From contig JAJZCJ010000153.1 of the NCBI GenBank assembly GCA_021846145.1, positions 1 to 7,677 on the forward strand: a DNA stretch of 7,677 nt, written 5' to 3'. Below, in pieces: positions 6,808 to 7,677 of this stretch (position 1 is the stretch's first letter; each line of letters starts with the position of its first letter). The notes under the pieces were generated by a model. The model saw only the letters and a program-made list of their open reading frames with translations. It was not told the DNA's origin and ran no database searches. The position numbers and the translations under genes are program-made. This DNA is from Bacillota bacterium. GTDB taxonomy: Bacteria; Bacillota; Bacilli; Alicyclobacillales; SLC66.

Positions 6808-7677
6808 CGAGTTCCCCCATTTCTTTGCAAACGCAAATTCATCAATAACACACCGCCTAGGATAAAAATGGCGCTGATGATTACACTTTCCGCAGGTGGC
6901 GTGCCAAACCAAACCCATTGCAACAAGGCCGCAAAAAAAGCCTGCGGATAAAAAGTCAATGCGGAGGACACGGGAGTGGACAATCGCCGCAATCCATAAA
7001 GGTATAAAACGTAGGCAAGCGTATTGACAATCAGCACGATATAGAGAAATTCCAACCACCCGGCCTGATTTAAACCGCCTAGCGCATGCCACACCTCATT
7101 CGTTTGACCAGACACCACCGTGATGATCCACGAATCGACCGCCCCCCACAGGGAAATTGCGGCAAGCAAATCAAACAGCGACAATTTAGACAAGGCTCGT
7201 GAAGACACAGTATAACCAGCAAATGCAAGAGCCGCAAAAAGTGTCAAGAGAATGCCCGTGAGCGACGTCGTATTGCCCCATTGTCCCACCGTCATCCACA
7301 CAATCCCTAGAAATGCCACCAGAATGCCGAGCACCTGCAACAAATGAATGCGTTCCTTGAGCAAAATCCTGCTAAACATCACCACAAACAAAGGTGATGT
7401 GTTAATTAATAGCAAACTTTGCACGGGAGAGATAGAGCGCAGCGCCTGATAATAAAAAAGCGGATAGAGCACGGCCCACAACAGGCCAGTTAACGCCACC
7501 TGCCAGAACAGCCGAGCCGTCCACCCGCGAAAGCGAACCAGTCGCAACCCAAACGGCAGGTACAATAACCCACCAAAAGTAAATCGCCACACGGTCAGGG
7601 CTAGTGGGGACATCTGTTGCTCCACTATTTTCCCAATCACAGAGTGTCCTCCCCAAAACGCGCTGACAAGCAGCAAG
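6804..7677 (-). CDS. EamA-family (drug/metabolite transporter superfamily) transporter, 5' end outside window
   Basis: Inner-membrane protein with two EamA repeats, typical of small-molecule exporters of the DMT superfamily. The 290 visible residues begin within the first helix (FWGGHSVIGK is the usual N-terminal motif), so only a few residues are missing beyond position 7677; the TTG at the edge is probably an internal Leu codon. Repeat 1 covers about residues 1-128, with the conserved proline (P95) and LLKER (105-109, Glu108). Repeat 2 covers about 138-282. In repeat 2 the position normally occupied by a LGE-type acidic motif reads WFGTPP (256-261), so that glutamate is absent. The gene precedes the exporter ATPase with a 4-base ATGA overlap. 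Whether this protein handles the same compound as the ABC exporter is unknown. Confidence 0.9.
   Translation of the reverse strand, partial: LLLVSAFWGGHSVIGKIVEQQMSPLALTVWRFTFGGLLYLPFGLRLVRFRGWTARLFWQVALTGLLWAVLYPLFYYQALRSISPVQSLLLINTSPLFVVMFSRILLKERIHLLQVLGILVAFLGIVWMTVGQWGNTTSLTGILLTLFAALAFAGYTVSSRALSKLSLFDLLAAISLWGAVDSWIITVVSGQTNEVWHALGGLNQAGWLEFLYIVLIVNTLAYVLYLYGLRRLSTPVSSALTFYPQAFFAALLQWVWFGTPPAESVIISAIFILGGVLLMNLRLQRNGGTR

Noticed and set aside
6808..7092. 95-codon N-terminal extension of the ATPase
   Set aside because: It overlaps the DMT gene in another frame and has no nucleotide-binding-domain similarity; the ATG at 6807 with its GGGGGA site gives the normal family length.

Overview
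The window looks like a piece of chromosome from an endospore-forming member of the Bacillota (Bacilli-like). The main evidence is a cytosolic LysM-GH18 protein of the SleL/YaaH spore-cortex family, strong AGGAGG-type ribosome sites, moderate G+C, and short intergenic regions with simple hairpin terminators. I cannot name the genus from sequence alone. No RNA genes, CRISPR arrays, insertion sequences or phage genes were seen, and no gene-free stretch exceeds 300 bases.

Left part (1-1911, minus strand). A class II fructose-1,6-bisphosphate aldolase gene (fba, 982-1911) is closed by a perfect 20-bp hairpin terminator (932-975). Beyond it lies a TauC/SsuC-type ABC permease gene (9-809), which most likely starts at a TTG codon. 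It ends 8 bases before the window edge, so the rest of that transporter (ATPase, binding protein) is probably just outside.

Middle (1912-3584). A 213-bp divergent intergenic region holds candidate promoters for fba and for the plus-strand sleL-like gene (2125-3540). That protein has three LysM repeats followed by a GH18 catalytic domain, and its gene is followed by a GGGGTCC hairpin (3547-3577) that also separates it from the convergent operon on the right.

Right part (3585-7677, minus strand). Four tightly packed genes run in the order EamA/DMT-type transporter (5' end outside the window), ABC-2-type ATPase, large ABC exporter permease, and short-chain dehydrogenase/reductase. Junctions are a 4-base ATGA overlap, a 2-base gap and another ATGA overlap, so the genes are almost certainly co-transcribed and translationally coupled. 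The ATPase and permease form one exporter; the link to the DMT transporter and the SDR enzyme is inferred only from the operon layout.

Most of the window is ordinary housekeeping and accessory chromosome. The least described element is the four-gene exporter/SDR unit, whose substrate cannot be read from the sequence. I did not find a convincing new biological system.
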